Assembly: GCA_934272845.1 (NCBI GenBank)
Contig: CAKQSF010000011.1
Span: forward strand, 1 to 64,000
Length of the DNA: 64,000 nucleotides
Source: an uncultured Prevotella sp.
GTDB taxonomy: Bacteria > Bacteroidota > Bacteroidia > Bacteroidales > Bacteroidaceae
Reading direction: 5' to 3'
Below, piece after piece: positions 20,443-29,292 of the stretch. The notes beneath the pieces are model-generated. The model made no database searches. It saw nothing but the letters and a program-made list of their open reading frames with translations, and was not told the DNA's origin. A program made the translations under genes and the position numbers. Position 1 is the first letter of the stretch. Every line of letters begins with the position of its first letter.

Positions 20443-22383
20443 ATGAAGAAGATATTATTTTCTATAATGGCCTCAGCATGCTTGTTAGGTACAACAGGTT
20501 GTTCTGACATGCTGGATGCAGAAAGTTCGCGTCAGGTAGAGAATCCTTCTCTAAATCAAAAGAGCGACTCTGTATATTATGCATTTGGTGTAATGCAGGC
20601 TATGCAGCAGTTGGCAGACCAATATTTCTTCCAAAACGAAATGCGTGGCGAACTTGTAACTCCTAATAGTGACGCTTCTACGGATTTGAAATCGCTATCA
20701 AACTTTACTGCTGGTACAGAATGCAAGTATGATTCAGTGTATCTTTATTATAAGGTAATCAATAACTGTAATTACTATCTTGCTAAGCGTGATACAACCC
20801 TTGCGACAGGTGTCAATAATGTTGTAAAGAACGAGTATGCAGCCATTGCAGCGTTCCGTGCTTGGGCTTATTTGCAGTTGACCCACCAGTATGGCAATGT
20901 ACCTTATGTAACAGAGCCAGTGCTCTCAATCTCTCAGATAAACTCTCTGACGTCTGCCACAGATTACAAGCAGATATTGGCAAGTCAGGCCGAATACCTT
21001 CAGAATCTCAAAAACAATCTGACAGAAGAACAGTTAGAAACACCTAATCCATATAGTAATTCCAATGTAAACATAGGTACTACACAGTGGGGTGTAGACA
21101 TAAATATGGATGTTCGTAAGTCGTATATACCTCTTAATTTAATTCTTGGTGATTTGTATCTTGAGTCAGGAGAATACAAGAAAGCGGCATTGGCTTATTT
21201 TGACTATCTTCGTCAGACAGCAAAGACACAAGACGGAAATAGCAAAATAAGTATGGCAAGAGGAGAGCGTGTCTCTAGATATTCTGACCCAAATTTTCAA
21301 TATCCTGCAGACTATAATGTGGATCAGAATTCAACAGTGTACAAGGGCGTGTCTACTTTTGCGAATGACTTCCTGCTTGGCTCTGGATATCAGCAAGATA
21401 TATCATATATACAGATGGCTGTAGATTTTACGAAGGGACAGATATCTAACATCCCAGCAACCTTTGGATATGATTTCTATGGCACAGGAACAGGAAAAAG
21501 TTATTCTTTTAATGCATTCGAAAAAGTTAAAAATGTGGCTCCTCAGAGTCCTGATATGGAGGTTATTCCATCAGAGACTTATTTGAACATGGCAAACAAT
21601 GCTCCATACTACTATTATACGGAGCAGCAGCGTGAAGCCCCATTCCGTTGGAAACTATCACAGGCAAATCTAGGTGATGCACGTGCTAACATAGTGGAGA
21701 AGGGTTTAGGCGAGGCAGAAGGAAACTACTATACTTTTAAGCCATATTCTGCGTGTGTATTCCTCTATCGCAATGTTACAGTGTATATGCATCTTGCCGA
21801 GGCATTAAACAGAATGGGTTATCCAGAACTCGCTTTTGCAATACTTAAGAATGGTCTGCATACAGGTCTCAAGGCTTATTTAAAGTCAGAGGCAGCAAAC
21901 AATACTGATATTAGTGAGGATAATTACTACATTCCAGATGAGGCATATCAGGTGCTTGTAGACGAGATACCATTCTTCTCTGAGGCAAATAAGGATATTT
22001 TCACAAACTCAGCAAACATAGCCTTCATGGGTGTGCATCAACGTGGCGCAGGTGCCGTTTCAGATATCTGTTCTCCTTATCAATACAAATCAATTGTAGA
22101 AGGAAAGATAGAGAAGATACGTTCAGACTTTAATCTTGGACTTGACGGTCAGCCATACACCAAGGATGAGTACATTAACGCTATGGAGGATTTGCTCTGT
22201 GATGAGTATGCCTTAGAGTTCGCCTTTGAAGGCTCTCGTTTCTCAGATCTTCTTCGTATAGCACGCCACAAGAATATGGCTTCTACATATATGGGCGAAT
22301 TTGGTGATGCTTGGCTCAGTAAGAAGTTGGAAAGCAAGGCGGCAGGAATTACAACGAAGAACTGCTATCTGCCTTTCAAGTAA
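20443..22383 (+). CDS. Second SusD/RagB-family surface lipoprotein
   Basis: A 646-residue lipoprotein with lipobox TTGC (Cys20). SusD hallmarks are 'YAAIAAFRAWAYLQLTHQYGNVPYVTEPV' (about 130-160) and 'CDEYALEFAFEGSRFSDLLRIARHKN' near the C-terminus. It is about 100 residues longer than SusD1, with insertions in the middle. It is the last gene of the locus, followed by a strong terminator at 22446-22495. It partners the SusC 27 bp upstream. Confidence 0.93.
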   Translation: MKKILFSIMASACLLGTTGCSDMLDAESSRQVENPSLNQKSDSVYYAFGVMQAMQQLADQYFFQNEMRGELVTPNSDASTDLKSLSNFTAGTECKYDSVYLYYKVINNCNYYLAKRDTTLATGVNNVVKNEYAAIAAFRAWAYLQLTHQYGNVPYVTEPVLSISQINSLTSATDYKQILASQAEYLQNLKNNLTEEQLETPNPYSNSNVNIGTTQWGVDINMDVRKSYIPLNLILGDLYLESGEYKKAALAYFDYLRQTAKTQDGNSKISMARGERVSRYSDPNFQYPADYNVDQNSTVYKGVSTFANDFLLGSGYQQDISYIQMAVDFTKGQISNIPATFGYDFYGTGTGKSYSFNAFEKVKNVAPQSPDMEVIPSETYLNMANNAPYYYYTEQQREAPFRWKLSQANLGDARANIVEKGLGEAEGNYYTFKPYSACVFLYRNVTVYMHLAEALNRMGYPELAFAILKNGLHTGLKAYLKSEAANNTDISEDNYYIPDEAYQVLVDEIPFFSEANKDIFTNSANIAFMGVHQRGAGAVSDICSPYQYKSIVEGKIEKIRSDFNLGLDGQPYTKDEYINAMEDLLCDEYALEFAFEGSRFSDLLRIARHKNMASTYMGEFGDAWLSKKLESKAAGITTKNCYLPFK

Positions 22384-22445
22384 GAAAAAATACGCGTGGT
22401 GCTCGATGTGAATGTTGAGTGCCATGTGTAGATAAGAATATAAAG

Positions 22446-22495
22446 ACGACAGTCATGTTTCTGATAAAAAAGGAAATGTGACTGTCGTTTTTTTT
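22446..22495 (+). terminator. Rho-independent terminator closing the SusCD/FAS1 locus
   Basis: Arm ACGACAGTCA (22446-22455) pairs with TGACTGTCGT (22479-22488). The stem extends inward with TTTC/GAAA, and a run of T follows to 22495. Confidence 0.85.
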
Positions 22496-22526
22496 GTGTG
22501 ATAATTGTGTAAATATGGTGTAAATC

Positions 22527-22558
22527 TTTGGCAGAACAGTAAAAAAAATGTACCTTTG
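22527..22558 (+). promoter_or_regulatory. Promoter for the MG2/plug-like protein
   Basis: TTTG at 22527-22530, 20 bp spacer, TACCTTTG at 22551-22558; this fits the phylum consensus exactly and shows that the downstream gene is expressed separately from the SusCD locus. Confidence 0.75.
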
Positions 22559-22626
22559 TAAACCATTGAGGAGAAAAAGTGTCAAAATAAAGTAAAGAAA
22601 TCACTAACCAACAATAACGAGAAGAA

Positions 22627-25458
22627 ATGAAAATGTATGGACATATGCGACAGATGTTACTACTACTGATAATGTGTTGCATGGCTACAGTAGCCAAGGC
22701 TGATGCACTTGACGCATTAGAGGAGACCTTGAAGAATAATCCCCAAGTGCAAGAGAAAATCTATGTGCATACCGACAATAACATGTATTTTGTCGGAGAC
22801 ACGCTGTGGTATAAAGCATATGTGGTAAGGGCAGATAATCTGCAGCCCACAAATATGAGTAAACTGCTGTATGTAGAACTGCTGACGCCCGATGGGTATC
22901 TTGTAGAGAGACAACATGTCGTGGTCAGTGCAGCAGGAAATACCTGCGGTCAATTCGTACTGAAAGACTCGTTATACTCTGGTTATTATGAAATAAGAGC
23001 CTACACCCGTTGGCAGTTGAACTTCAATGTGACGGAAAAGGATTATACCAGCGATGACAGATTAAAATTCTATGGCAAACAGGCGGCACATGACTTCTTT
23101 CGTAATTTTGAGGGTTTGTATTCAAGAGTATTGCCAGTGTTTGAGAAGCCAAAGAAGGCAGGTGATTATACCGACCGCTATATGGCACGTCGTCCTAAAC
23201 AACATGTGTTGAAAAGCAAATCATCCTTGGTCTGCACTTTCTATCCGGAAGGCGGACAACTGGTGCAGGGAATAGAGAATAACGTTGCTTTCGAGATTAC
23301 GGATAACCAAGGTCAGCAGTATGACGTGGAGGGAACGCTCTCAGATGGTCGCAAGATACGCCCAACGCACATGGGCAGAGGCACTTTTACTGTGAAGCCA
23401 GACGGAACGCAGATGAGCGTGAAGTTTGAGTGGAACGGCAATCCCGTGACCTTCCGCCTGCCAAAAGTGCAGAAGGCTGGAGCCGTGATAGTCTATGATG
23501 CAGAAAAGAATAAGGCAACGGTGCGCGCAACGGGTGTGCAACCTTCAGCCTATACCATATTGTGCAGAGGCAGACTGGTGAAGTTCAGTAGAATGGACGG
23601 TGCTGGTGAGATAAGCATTAATACAGCAGAATGTCCTACAGGAATAAACGAGATAATAGTTTATGACCAAATGGCGCAGCCACTTGCCTCACGCCTATTC
23701 TTCGTAAACCACCATGATTTTGGTACACCAGTGTCCGTAGACCTCACAGCCAGTGGAGAGAATGTAGAGAAGACAACGTCGCTAAAACCCTATGCGCCAG
23801 TAGAACTCACTATGAATGTACCGAGAGAAGATGCCTGGATAGGCACGATGTCGGTAGCGGTGCGAGATGCGCAGACCGATGATAGTGGATATGATAATGG
23901 CAATATAATGACCGACATGCTGCTGTCGTCAGAACTGAAAGGCTTCGTAGCCAGTCCTGCGTATTATTTTGCATCCGATGATGCGCAGCACCGTGCAGAC
24001 CTCGACCTGCTGATGATGGTGCAAGGATGGCGCAGATATAAGCGAGTAGAGAAACTACGCTATGAACCAGAGCGAGAGTTGGCGTATGAAGGAACAGTCT
24101 TTACGATACCAGAGACAGCCGACCTGCTTGAACTGGACGATGTAAGAAATGCCGGAAGCAAGGCAACGACGGTAGCCGACCAGATGCTTGCCGAGATGGA
24201 TGCTATCAGTGGCATGAAAGGTGCAGACACATTCATAAATGCAGACCCAAATGCAAGTGAAGAATCAGAAGACGCAAATGCAGGGTTAGGCATAGACCCA
24301 GATGCCACGAACGATGAGACAATAGAGTGGGCGAGTACCGACGACATACGTCTTGGTAATGGATACGTCAAAAAGTCAGTCCTCGTAGAGGCAGAACTAA
24401 ACAAAGACGGCGAGGTGGCAGGAGCCATAACGCATACCGACAGGCGTGGACACTTTAAGATAGCGTTACCGGCATTCTACGACCAAGCGATACTTTTCGC
24501 TAAGGCATATAACAGGGGAGACTCGTTGACGAAGAATATGCAGGGAAGTGTAGATCCCGATATGACTAATGAACGCGCATTCCCAGACTATTTCGTGAAG
24601 CGTGACATGTTCTTCCCCGTATTCTCTCAGCCATATTCCTGGTATCAGGTCAATTCACCCGACCTATTCTTCGTAGATGAGGGAGATGACGAGAAAATAC
24701 TTGAAGGCAGTCGCCTGGCAGGTAACCACATGCTGCAGACCGTGGTGGTCAGTGCTAAGCGTCGCGGTAAGCGAGGCATAGACATGAAGAAGCCAGCCAT
24801 AGTGATGGATGCCTATGAGTTGTATAACAATGCATCAGACTATGGATTGATGTTAGGTGTGGCCGACTTCAAGCGTATGCCGCTGGCTTTCGCTACGTAT
24901 TTTGTGGGCAACATGGGCAGAAGAAACCAGTTTAATATTCGTGCGTTGGTAGATGGCGCGTCTTTCTATCGTAACTATATCCCGATGGCATCAGAGTATG
25001 ACAAACCGCGTACATCAACCGATATATTCAACAAACTGCGACTAAACCGCATACAGAATGTGCGTGTTTATACCGATTATGACCTGCGCACAGACTCAGG
25101 AGATGTGGTAGAGACAAATGCACCAGCACTAACAATGGTGTTTGAACTTGTGCCAAACGATGCAAGACGATATACCTATCGTGACCGTCGCTACATACTC
25201 GATGGCATAACATATGCAGAGGAATGCTATTCCCCGAACTATAGTGCGGCAGTTCCAAGTAATCCAACCGACTATCGCCGCACGCTGTACTGGAACCCAA
25301 ATGCGAAAGTAGGGAAGGACGGTACGTTCAAAGCAACCTTCTACAACAACTCACGCGAAACGCGCGTAACTGTTAGTGCAGCGGGAATGGGACTGGCGTT
25401 GCCCAAGAAAGATAGTGGCGAGAAACCCAGGGTGCAACTGTATTTTAACGATAAGTAA
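22627..25458 (+). CDS. Secreted MG2-like / TonB-plug-like protein
   Basis: A 943-residue exported protein of a family often found near SusCD genes in Bacteroidota. The signal peptide runs to about residue 26 (cleavage near AKA). The N-terminal region has the macroglobulin MG2-type pattern 'EKIYVHTDNNMYFVGDTLWYKAYV' at about 38-61, where such proteins begin repeating beta-sandwich domains. Residues about 700-830 ('LQTVVVSAKRRGKRG', 'MGRRNQFNIRALVDG') resemble a TonB plug domain without a barrel. An acidic Asp/Glu/Asn stretch at about 530-570 is a linker. It has its own promoter. The function of the family is not established; a periplasmic or outer-membrane helper role is inference. A start at Met7 is also possible. 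Confidence 0.75.
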   Translation: MKMYGHMRQMLLLLIMCCMATVAKADALDALEETLKNNPQVQEKIYVHTDNNMYFVGDTLWYKAYVVRADNLQPTNMSKLLYVELLTPDGYLVERQHVVVSAAGNTCGQFVLKDSLYSGYYEIRAYTRWQLNFNVTEKDYTSDDRLKFYGKQAAHDFFRNFEGLYSRVLPVFEKPKKAGDYTDRYMARRPKQHVLKSKSSLVCTFYPEGGQLVQGIENNVAFEITDNQGQQYDVEGTLSDGRKIRPTHMGRGTFTVKPDGTQMSVKFEWNGNPVTFRLPKVQKAGAVIVYDAEKNKATVRATGVQPSAYTILCRGRLVKFSRMDGAGEISINTAECPTGINEIIVYDQMAQPLASRLFFVNHHDFGTPVSVDLTASGENVEKTTSLKPYAPVELTMNVPREDAWIGTMSVAVRDAQTDDSGYDNGNIMTDMLLSSELKGFVASPAYYFASDDAQHRADLDLLMMVQGWRRYKRVEKLRYEPERELAYEGTVFTIPETADLLELDDVRNAGSKATTVADQMLAEMDAISGMKGADTFINADPNASEESEDANAGLGIDPDATNDETIEWASTDDIRLGNGYVKKSVLVEAELNKDGEVAGAITHTDRRGHFKIALPAFYDQAILFAKAYNRGDSLTKNMQGSVDPDMTNERAFPDYFVKRDMFFPVFSQPYSWYQVNSPDLFFVDEGDDEKILEGSRLAGNHMLQTVVVSAKRRGKRGIDMKKPAIVMDAYELYNNASDYGLMLGVADFKRMPLAFATYFVGNMGRRNQFNIRALVDGASFYRNYIPMASEYDKPRTSTDIFNKLRLNRIQNVRVYTDYDLRTDSGDVVETNAPALTMVFELVPNDARRYTYRDRRYILDGITYAEECYSPNYSAAVPSNPTDYRRTLYWNPNAKVGKDGTFKATFYNNSRETRVTVSAAGMGLALPKKDSGEKPRVQLYFNDK

Positions 25459-25577
25459 TCTTAATAGACTTACAAAGTAGGGAAGGCACGCTATGTAACC
25501 AAAAGGTGTTTTAATTACAATGTAAAAGTAAAAACGCTACTTTTGCTTACAATTTTTATTCATGTAATGAGTAAATG

Positions 25578-25618
25578 GTAATCTCAATGCTTTTACCCAG
25601 TAAAAGCATTGAGATTAC
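25578..25618. repeat. Perfect 19-bp inverted repeat (GATTAC family)
   Basis: Arms at 25578-25596 and 25600-25618 are perfectly complementary with a 3-bp loop (CCA). The outer ends read GTAATC...GATTAC. The 289-bp gap 25459-25747 also has a TTACAATGTAAAAG-like motif and the 19-bp block 25655-25673 that recurs at 53693-53711. There is no T-run, so it is not a classical terminator. Confidence 0.85.
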
Positions 25619-25663
25619 ACTATAAAAGAGCCCTAATAGCATAGTGAAAAAGCCGCTTTCAGA

Positions 25664-25693
25664 TTGTAAGTAGGGCAGATTAGGATAGTTTTG
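25664..25693 (+). promoter_or_regulatory. Promoter for rnhB; excludes the upstream TTG start
   Basis: TTG at 25664-25666, 19 bp spacer, TAGTTTTG at 25686-25693. The in-frame TTG at 25691 lies inside the -7 box, so it cannot be in the transcript; the ATG at 25748 is the start. Confidence 0.65.
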
Positions 25694-25747
25694 CGAAATA
25701 AGGAATATAGAAAGGTAGAAAAAATACGAAAAGAAAGAGAAAGAAAA

Positions 25748-26389
25748 ATGTTACAACCATTTTATAATTTAGGAAAAATAGAGGCAGGATGTGACGAGGC
25801 CGGCAGAGGGTGTCTTGCAGGTTCAGTATATGCAGCAGCCGTGATACTGCCGCATGACTATCATAATGATATGCTCAACGACTCAAAACAACTTACAGAG
25901 AAGAAACGATATGCTCTGCGCGAGCAGATAGAACGTGATGCCGTGGCATGGGCGGTAGGCGTATGCACGGCAGAAGAGATAGACAAGATAAATATTCTGC
26001 ATGCTTCATACCTTGCCATGCACCGTGCGTTGGACCAATTGTCTGTACGCCCAGAGGTGCTGATAATAGATGGGAACAGGTTTGACCCTTATTATCCTAC
26101 AGTAGACCACAGCACCGTAGACTGTTATGAGAACATGCCATTGTTGTATGACTGTCAGCCATTGCCACATACTACCATAGTGAAAGGAGACGGTAAATAC
26201 CTCTCCATTGCAGCAGCGTCAATACTCGCCAAGACGTATAGGGACGATTACATGAACAGACTGGCAGAGGAATATCCACAGTATGACTGGTTATCAAATA
26301 AAGGATACCCAACGAAGAAGCACCGTGAGGCAATAGCCAAATACGGTTTAACACCTTATCACAGAAAAACATTCAGATGGGACAGATAA
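25748..26389 (+). CDS. rnhB: Ribonuclease HII
   Basis: A 213-residue enzyme that cuts the RNA strand of RNA-DNA hybrids and removes single ribonucleotides from DNA. Motif I '[17 protein letters not shown]' carries the DEDD catalytic Asp-Glu and the GRG ribose-sensing motif. '[11 protein letters not shown]' carries the third acidic residue. '[22 protein letters not shown]' is the conserved lysine/serine helix with the last Asp. I chose ATG 25748 because it gives the normal family length and the promoter overlaps the alternative TTG. The stop overlaps the next gene by 13 bp, implying coupling. Confidence 0.95.
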   Translation: MLQPFYNLGKIEAGCDEAGRGCLAGSVYAAAVILPHDYHNDMLNDSKQLTEKKRYALREQIERDAVAWAVGVCTAEEIDKINILHASYLAMHRALDQLSVRPEVLIIDGNRFDPYYPTVDHSTVDCYENMPLLYDCQPLPHTTIVKGDGKYLSIAAASILAKTYRDDYMNRLAEEYPQYDWLSNKGYPTKKHREAIAKYGLTPYHRKTFRWDR

Positions 26390-27312
26390 AGAAAAAATGG
26401 GTTTCATGTTTTGAGGATGCCGCAAGGCCTTCCATAAAAACCACGTTGTGGCTGCTGAAGATAATGTTACCGATATCCTTTGCGGTGCAATTGTTGCAGT
26501 ATTACGGAGTAATAGCCTGGTTGGCGCAGTATTTAAACATTGTGTTCATACATTTAGGACTTCCGGGAGCGTCAGGCATAGCCTTCCTAACATCAGCATC
26601 CGTCACCACGTATGCAGGTCTTGCCGTGATGCTCAGCATGGAGTTAACCATGCGTGAAGCCACTATACTCGCAGTGATGACCGTGTTGTGTCATGCCCTG
26701 CCCATGGAGTGCGCAGTGGTACATAAAGTAGGTTCCAATCCCTATCGCATGGGATTATTACGAATAGTTGCTGCTTTTCTTGCTGCAATATATCTTAATA
26801 GTGTCTTGCCAGCCATGCCTCAGCCATTCTCATCACATCATGTAGTGGATGCCACAGCGTCGGTATGGATAGTGATAGAACAGTGGGTGTGGTCGTCAGT
26901 GAAACTATCATTGATGATATGCGTGTTGATATATACCCTTATGGTCTTGCAAAGACTATTGGAGAGATATGGCATAATGGAAAAACTCGTTCACCCTTTG
27001 CGCCCCGTGATGCTGTTTTTCGGATTGCCAGAGAATGCTTCATTCCTGTGGTTGGTAGGCAATGTATTAGGAATAAGTTATGGATCGGCAGCGATGACCG
27101 ACCTTGAGGAACGTGGGCAGATAACAAAAGAGGAGGCGAATGAAGTAAACTATCATCTGATAATGAACCATTCAATGCTTGAAGATACCATGGTGTTCGC
27201 CTCATGTGGCATATCTGCATTCTGGATACTATCGACAAGAATGTTGTTTGCTTTCTGTTTAGTGTGGGGTAGAAAAGCAGTCAAGAAACTAAAGGTTGTT
27301 ATAAAAAACTAA
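26377..27312 (+). CDS. Nucleoside-recognition (Gate) domain membrane protein
   Basis: A 311-residue polytopic inner-membrane protein with two Gate-type halves, about 25-140 and 165-300, as in SpmA/SpmB-like and nucleoside-recognition proteins. Characteristic segments are '[27 protein letters not shown]', '[19 protein letters not shown]' and '[22 protein letters not shown]...[14 protein letters not shown]'. The last, with conserved Asn/His/Glu, is typical of the family. The start overlaps rnhB by 13 bp. The transported substrate is unknown; 'nucleoside' reflects the domain name only. Confidence 0.85.
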   Translation: MGQIKKKWVSCFEDAARPSIKTTLWLLKIMLPISFAVQLLQYYGVIAWLAQYLNIVFIHLGLPGASGIAFLTSASVTTYAGLAVMLSMELTMREATILAVMTVLCHALPMECAVVHKVGSNPYRMGLLRIVAAFLAAIYLNSVLPAMPQPFSSHHVVDATASVWIVIEQWVWSSVKLSLMICVLIYTLMVLQRLLERYGIMEKLVHPLRPVMLFFGLPENASFLWLVGNVLGISYGSAAMTDLEERGQITKEEANEVNYHLIMNHSMLEDTMVFASCGISAFWILSTRMLFAFCLVWGRKAVKKLKVVIKN

Positions 27313-27317
27313 TAAAA

Positions 27318-27349
27318 TTTGGAAAAGTCAGGATAAATAACTAATTTTG
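27318..27349 (+). promoter_or_regulatory. Promoter for the Rpn-family nuclease gene
   Basis: TTTG 27318-27321, 20 bp spacer, TAATTTTG 27342-27349. An in-frame TTG at 27347 lies within the -7 box and is rejected as a start. The region 27311-27352 closely resembles the hisG promoter region 28339-28381. Confidence 0.75.
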
Positions 27350-27376
27350 CAATATATTCATAATGAGGAATACACT

Positions 27377-28294
27377 ATGGAAGTAAACAATAAATATATA
27401 CGTTTTGACTGGGCGGTGAAGCGTATGCTTCGCGATAAGGCGAACTTTGCGGTACTTGAGGGACTAGTGACAGTATTGCTCGGTGAGAAAATAACAATCA
27501 CGGAGATATTGGAAAGCGAAGGAAATCAGGAAACAGCGGCAGATAAGTTCAACCGAGTGGATATAAAAGCCAAGAACAGTCATGGAGAGATAATAATAGT
27601 AGAAGTGCAGTTGACCCGTCAGTTGTACTATCTGCAGCGTATGCTTTATGGTGTATCCAAAGCCATAACAGAACACATACAGATAGGTCAGAAGTATGAT
27701 AATGTAAAGAAGGTATATTCTATAAATATATTATATTTCGACTTAGGAAAGGGGAGTGATTATCTGTATCATGGTAAGACAATCTTTACAGGTGTGCATA
27801 CAGGTGACCGTCTGGAGGTGAATACAAAAGAAGAAAATGAAATAAAACTCTGTGTGCCTGAGAATGTCTTCCCAGAGTATTATATCATCCGTGTAAATGA
27901 GTTTAATGACGTGGCGACGACACCACTTGAGGAATGGCTTGACTATTTGAAGAATAACCGTATTAATGATGATACGAATACGCCAGGATTGAAGGAAGCC
28001 AAAAATAAATTGCTCTATATGACAATGAACGATAAGGAACGTCGTGCCTATGATGCACACATGGACGATATCATGGTGCAAAACGATGTGCTTGATACAG
28101 CAAAGATGGAAGGTCGAGCAGAAGGCCGAGCAGAAGGTCGAGCAGAAGGTCGAGCAGAAGGTAGAGCAGAAGGAATAGCCGAAGGAATGAAAAAACTGTT
28201 ACAAAGTATGCGAGACAACGGTATGACTACCGACGCCATTTCTAAAGTAACAGGAATAGACAAGAAAGAAATAGAGGCGCTAATAAAAGAATAA
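27377..28294 (+). CDS. Rpn/PDDEXK_2-family nuclease ('transposase'-type) with EGRA repeats
   Basis: A 305-residue protein of the widespread Bacteroidota PD-(D/E)XK family often labelled transposase (Rpn recombination-promoting nuclease relatives). The nuclease core is visible in 'NRVDIKAKNSHGEIIIVEVQLT': Asp62, then Glu76 and Gln78 of the E-x-Q motif. Near residues 241-266 five EGRA units and one EGIA encoded by 12-bp DNA repeats form a linker. The C-terminus is a small helical region 'MTTDAISKVTGIDKKEIEALIKE'. The start is ATG 27377, after the promoter. Family members promote recA-independent recombination in E. coli; whether this one is mobile is open, as no terminal repeats are found. Confidence 0.88.
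   Translation: MEVNNKYIRFDWAVKRMLRDKANFAVLEGLVTVLLGEKITITEILESEGNQETAADKFNRVDIKAKNSHGEIIIVEVQLTRQLYYLQRMLYGVSKAITEHIQIGQKYDNVKKVYSINILYFDLGKGSDYLYHGKTIFTGVHTGDRLEVNTKEENEIKLCVPENVFPEYYIIRVNEFNDVATTPLEEWLDYLKNNRINDDTNTPGLKEAKNKLLYMTMNDKERRAYDAHMDDIMVQNDVLDTAKMEGRAEGRAEGRAEGRAEGRAEGIAEGMKKLLQSMRDNGMTTDAISKVTGIDKKEIEALIKE
28108..28187 (+). repeat. 12-bp tandem repeat inside the nuclease gene
   Basis: About six units of GGTCGAGCAGAA (variants GGCCG, GGTAG, GGAAT) encode the EGRA linker. Because 12 is a multiple of three, copy-number change keeps the frame. Confidence 0.9.
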
Positions 28295-28345
28295 TAGCGC
28301 AAAGATGTAAAAATAGAGTTACAAAAGGTTCTATTGGTAATAAAA

Positions 28346-28377
28346 TTTGGAAAATCGAGGAAATTATTGTAACTTTG
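28346..28377 (+). promoter_or_regulatory. Promoter for hisG
   Basis: TTTG 28346-28349, 20 bp spacer, TAACTTTG 28370-28377; the ATG follows at 28406. I see no attenuator-type leader with histidine codons in the 28-nt leader. Confidence 0.75.
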
Positions 28378-28405
28378 CAATTAAAAAGGATAAAATAGTA
28401 ACAAT

Positions 28406-29257
28406 ATGTTAAGAATAGCAGTACAGTCAAAAGGTCGCCTCTATGAGGACACAATGAACCTCCTAAAGGAGACAGGTATCAAAATAAATAGTGCACGACG
28501 CACACTTCTTGTACAATCAAGTAACTTTCCTCTTGAAGTTCTTTATCTTCGTGATGATGATATCCCTGAGTGTGTGGCAAGTGGCGTCGCTGATATAGGT
28601 ATCGTTGGTGAGAATGAGTTTGTGGAGCGCGGAGAGGATGCTAATATCGTTAAGCGTTTAGGTTTCTCCAAGTGTCGTATATCACTCGCCATTCCAGAGG
28701 CGATAGATTATCCAGGAGTGGAGTGGTTTAATGGTAAGAAAATAGCAACATCATACCCAAAGATACTTAAGAAGTTTGCTGATGAGAATAATATAAACAT
28801 TGATATCCATGTTATTCAGGGCTCTGTAGAAATTGCTCCAGGCATAGGACTGTCTGATGGTATCTTTGATATTGTTTCAAGTGGTTCAACACTTATCAGC
28901 AACAAACTGCGTGAGGTTGAAACCGTAATGAAGAGTGAGGCGTTGCTTATTGGTAACAAGGAACTGTCAAAGGAAAAGCAGGAGGTGCTTGATGAGTTCC
29001 TGTTCCGTATAAAGTCAGTTCTCGTTGCTGATGATAAGAAGTATGTTCTTATGAATGCGCCTACGGACAAAGTAAAGGAAATTGTAGCAATACTGCCAGG
29101 TATCAAGTCTCCAACAATTCTTCCTCTTGCAACAGAAGGTTGGACTTCAATACATACTGTTATCGACCAAAAACATTTCTGGGAGATTGTTGGCCAGTTA
29201 AAGGCTGCAGGAGCAGAAGGAATACTTGTTCTGCCTATTGAGAAAATGATACTCTAA
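28406..29257 (+). CDS. hisG: ATP phosphoribosyltransferase (long form)
   Basis: A 283-residue enzyme for the first step of histidine synthesis, joining ATP and PRPP. The length marks the long form, whose C-terminal ACT-like domain (about 210-283) binds histidine for feedback inhibition, so no HisZ is needed. Visible motifs are N-terminal 'LRIAVQSKGRLYEDT', 'GVADIGIVGENEFVE' and the PRPP-binding 'DGIFDIVSSGSTLISN'. It is followed 35 bp later by hisD, as expected for the Bacteroidota his operon. Confidence 0.97.
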   Translation: MLRIAVQSKGRLYEDTMNLLKETGIKINSARRTLLVQSSNFPLEVLYLRDDDIPECVASGVADIGIVGENEFVERGEDANIVKRLGFSKCRISLAIPEAIDYPGVEWFNGKKIATSYPKILKKFADENNINIDIHVIQGSVEIAPGIGLSDGIFDIVSSGSTLISNKLREVETVMKSEALLIGNKELSKEKQEVLDEFLFRIKSVLVADDKKYVLMNAPTDKVKEIVAILPGIKSPTILPLATEGWTSIHTVIDQKHFWEIVGQLKAAGAEGILVLPIEKMIL

Positions 29258-29292
29258 GGTATAGTGACAAAAGACTAAGAAATTAATATAAA

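Noticed and set aside
25691..25747. TTG start of rnhB adding 19 residues
   Set aside because: The TTG lies within the TAGTTTTG promoter box; ATG 25748 gives the family length.
27347..27376. TTG start of the nuclease adding 10 residues
   Set aside because: The TTG lies within the TAATTTTG promoter box; ATG 27377 follows.
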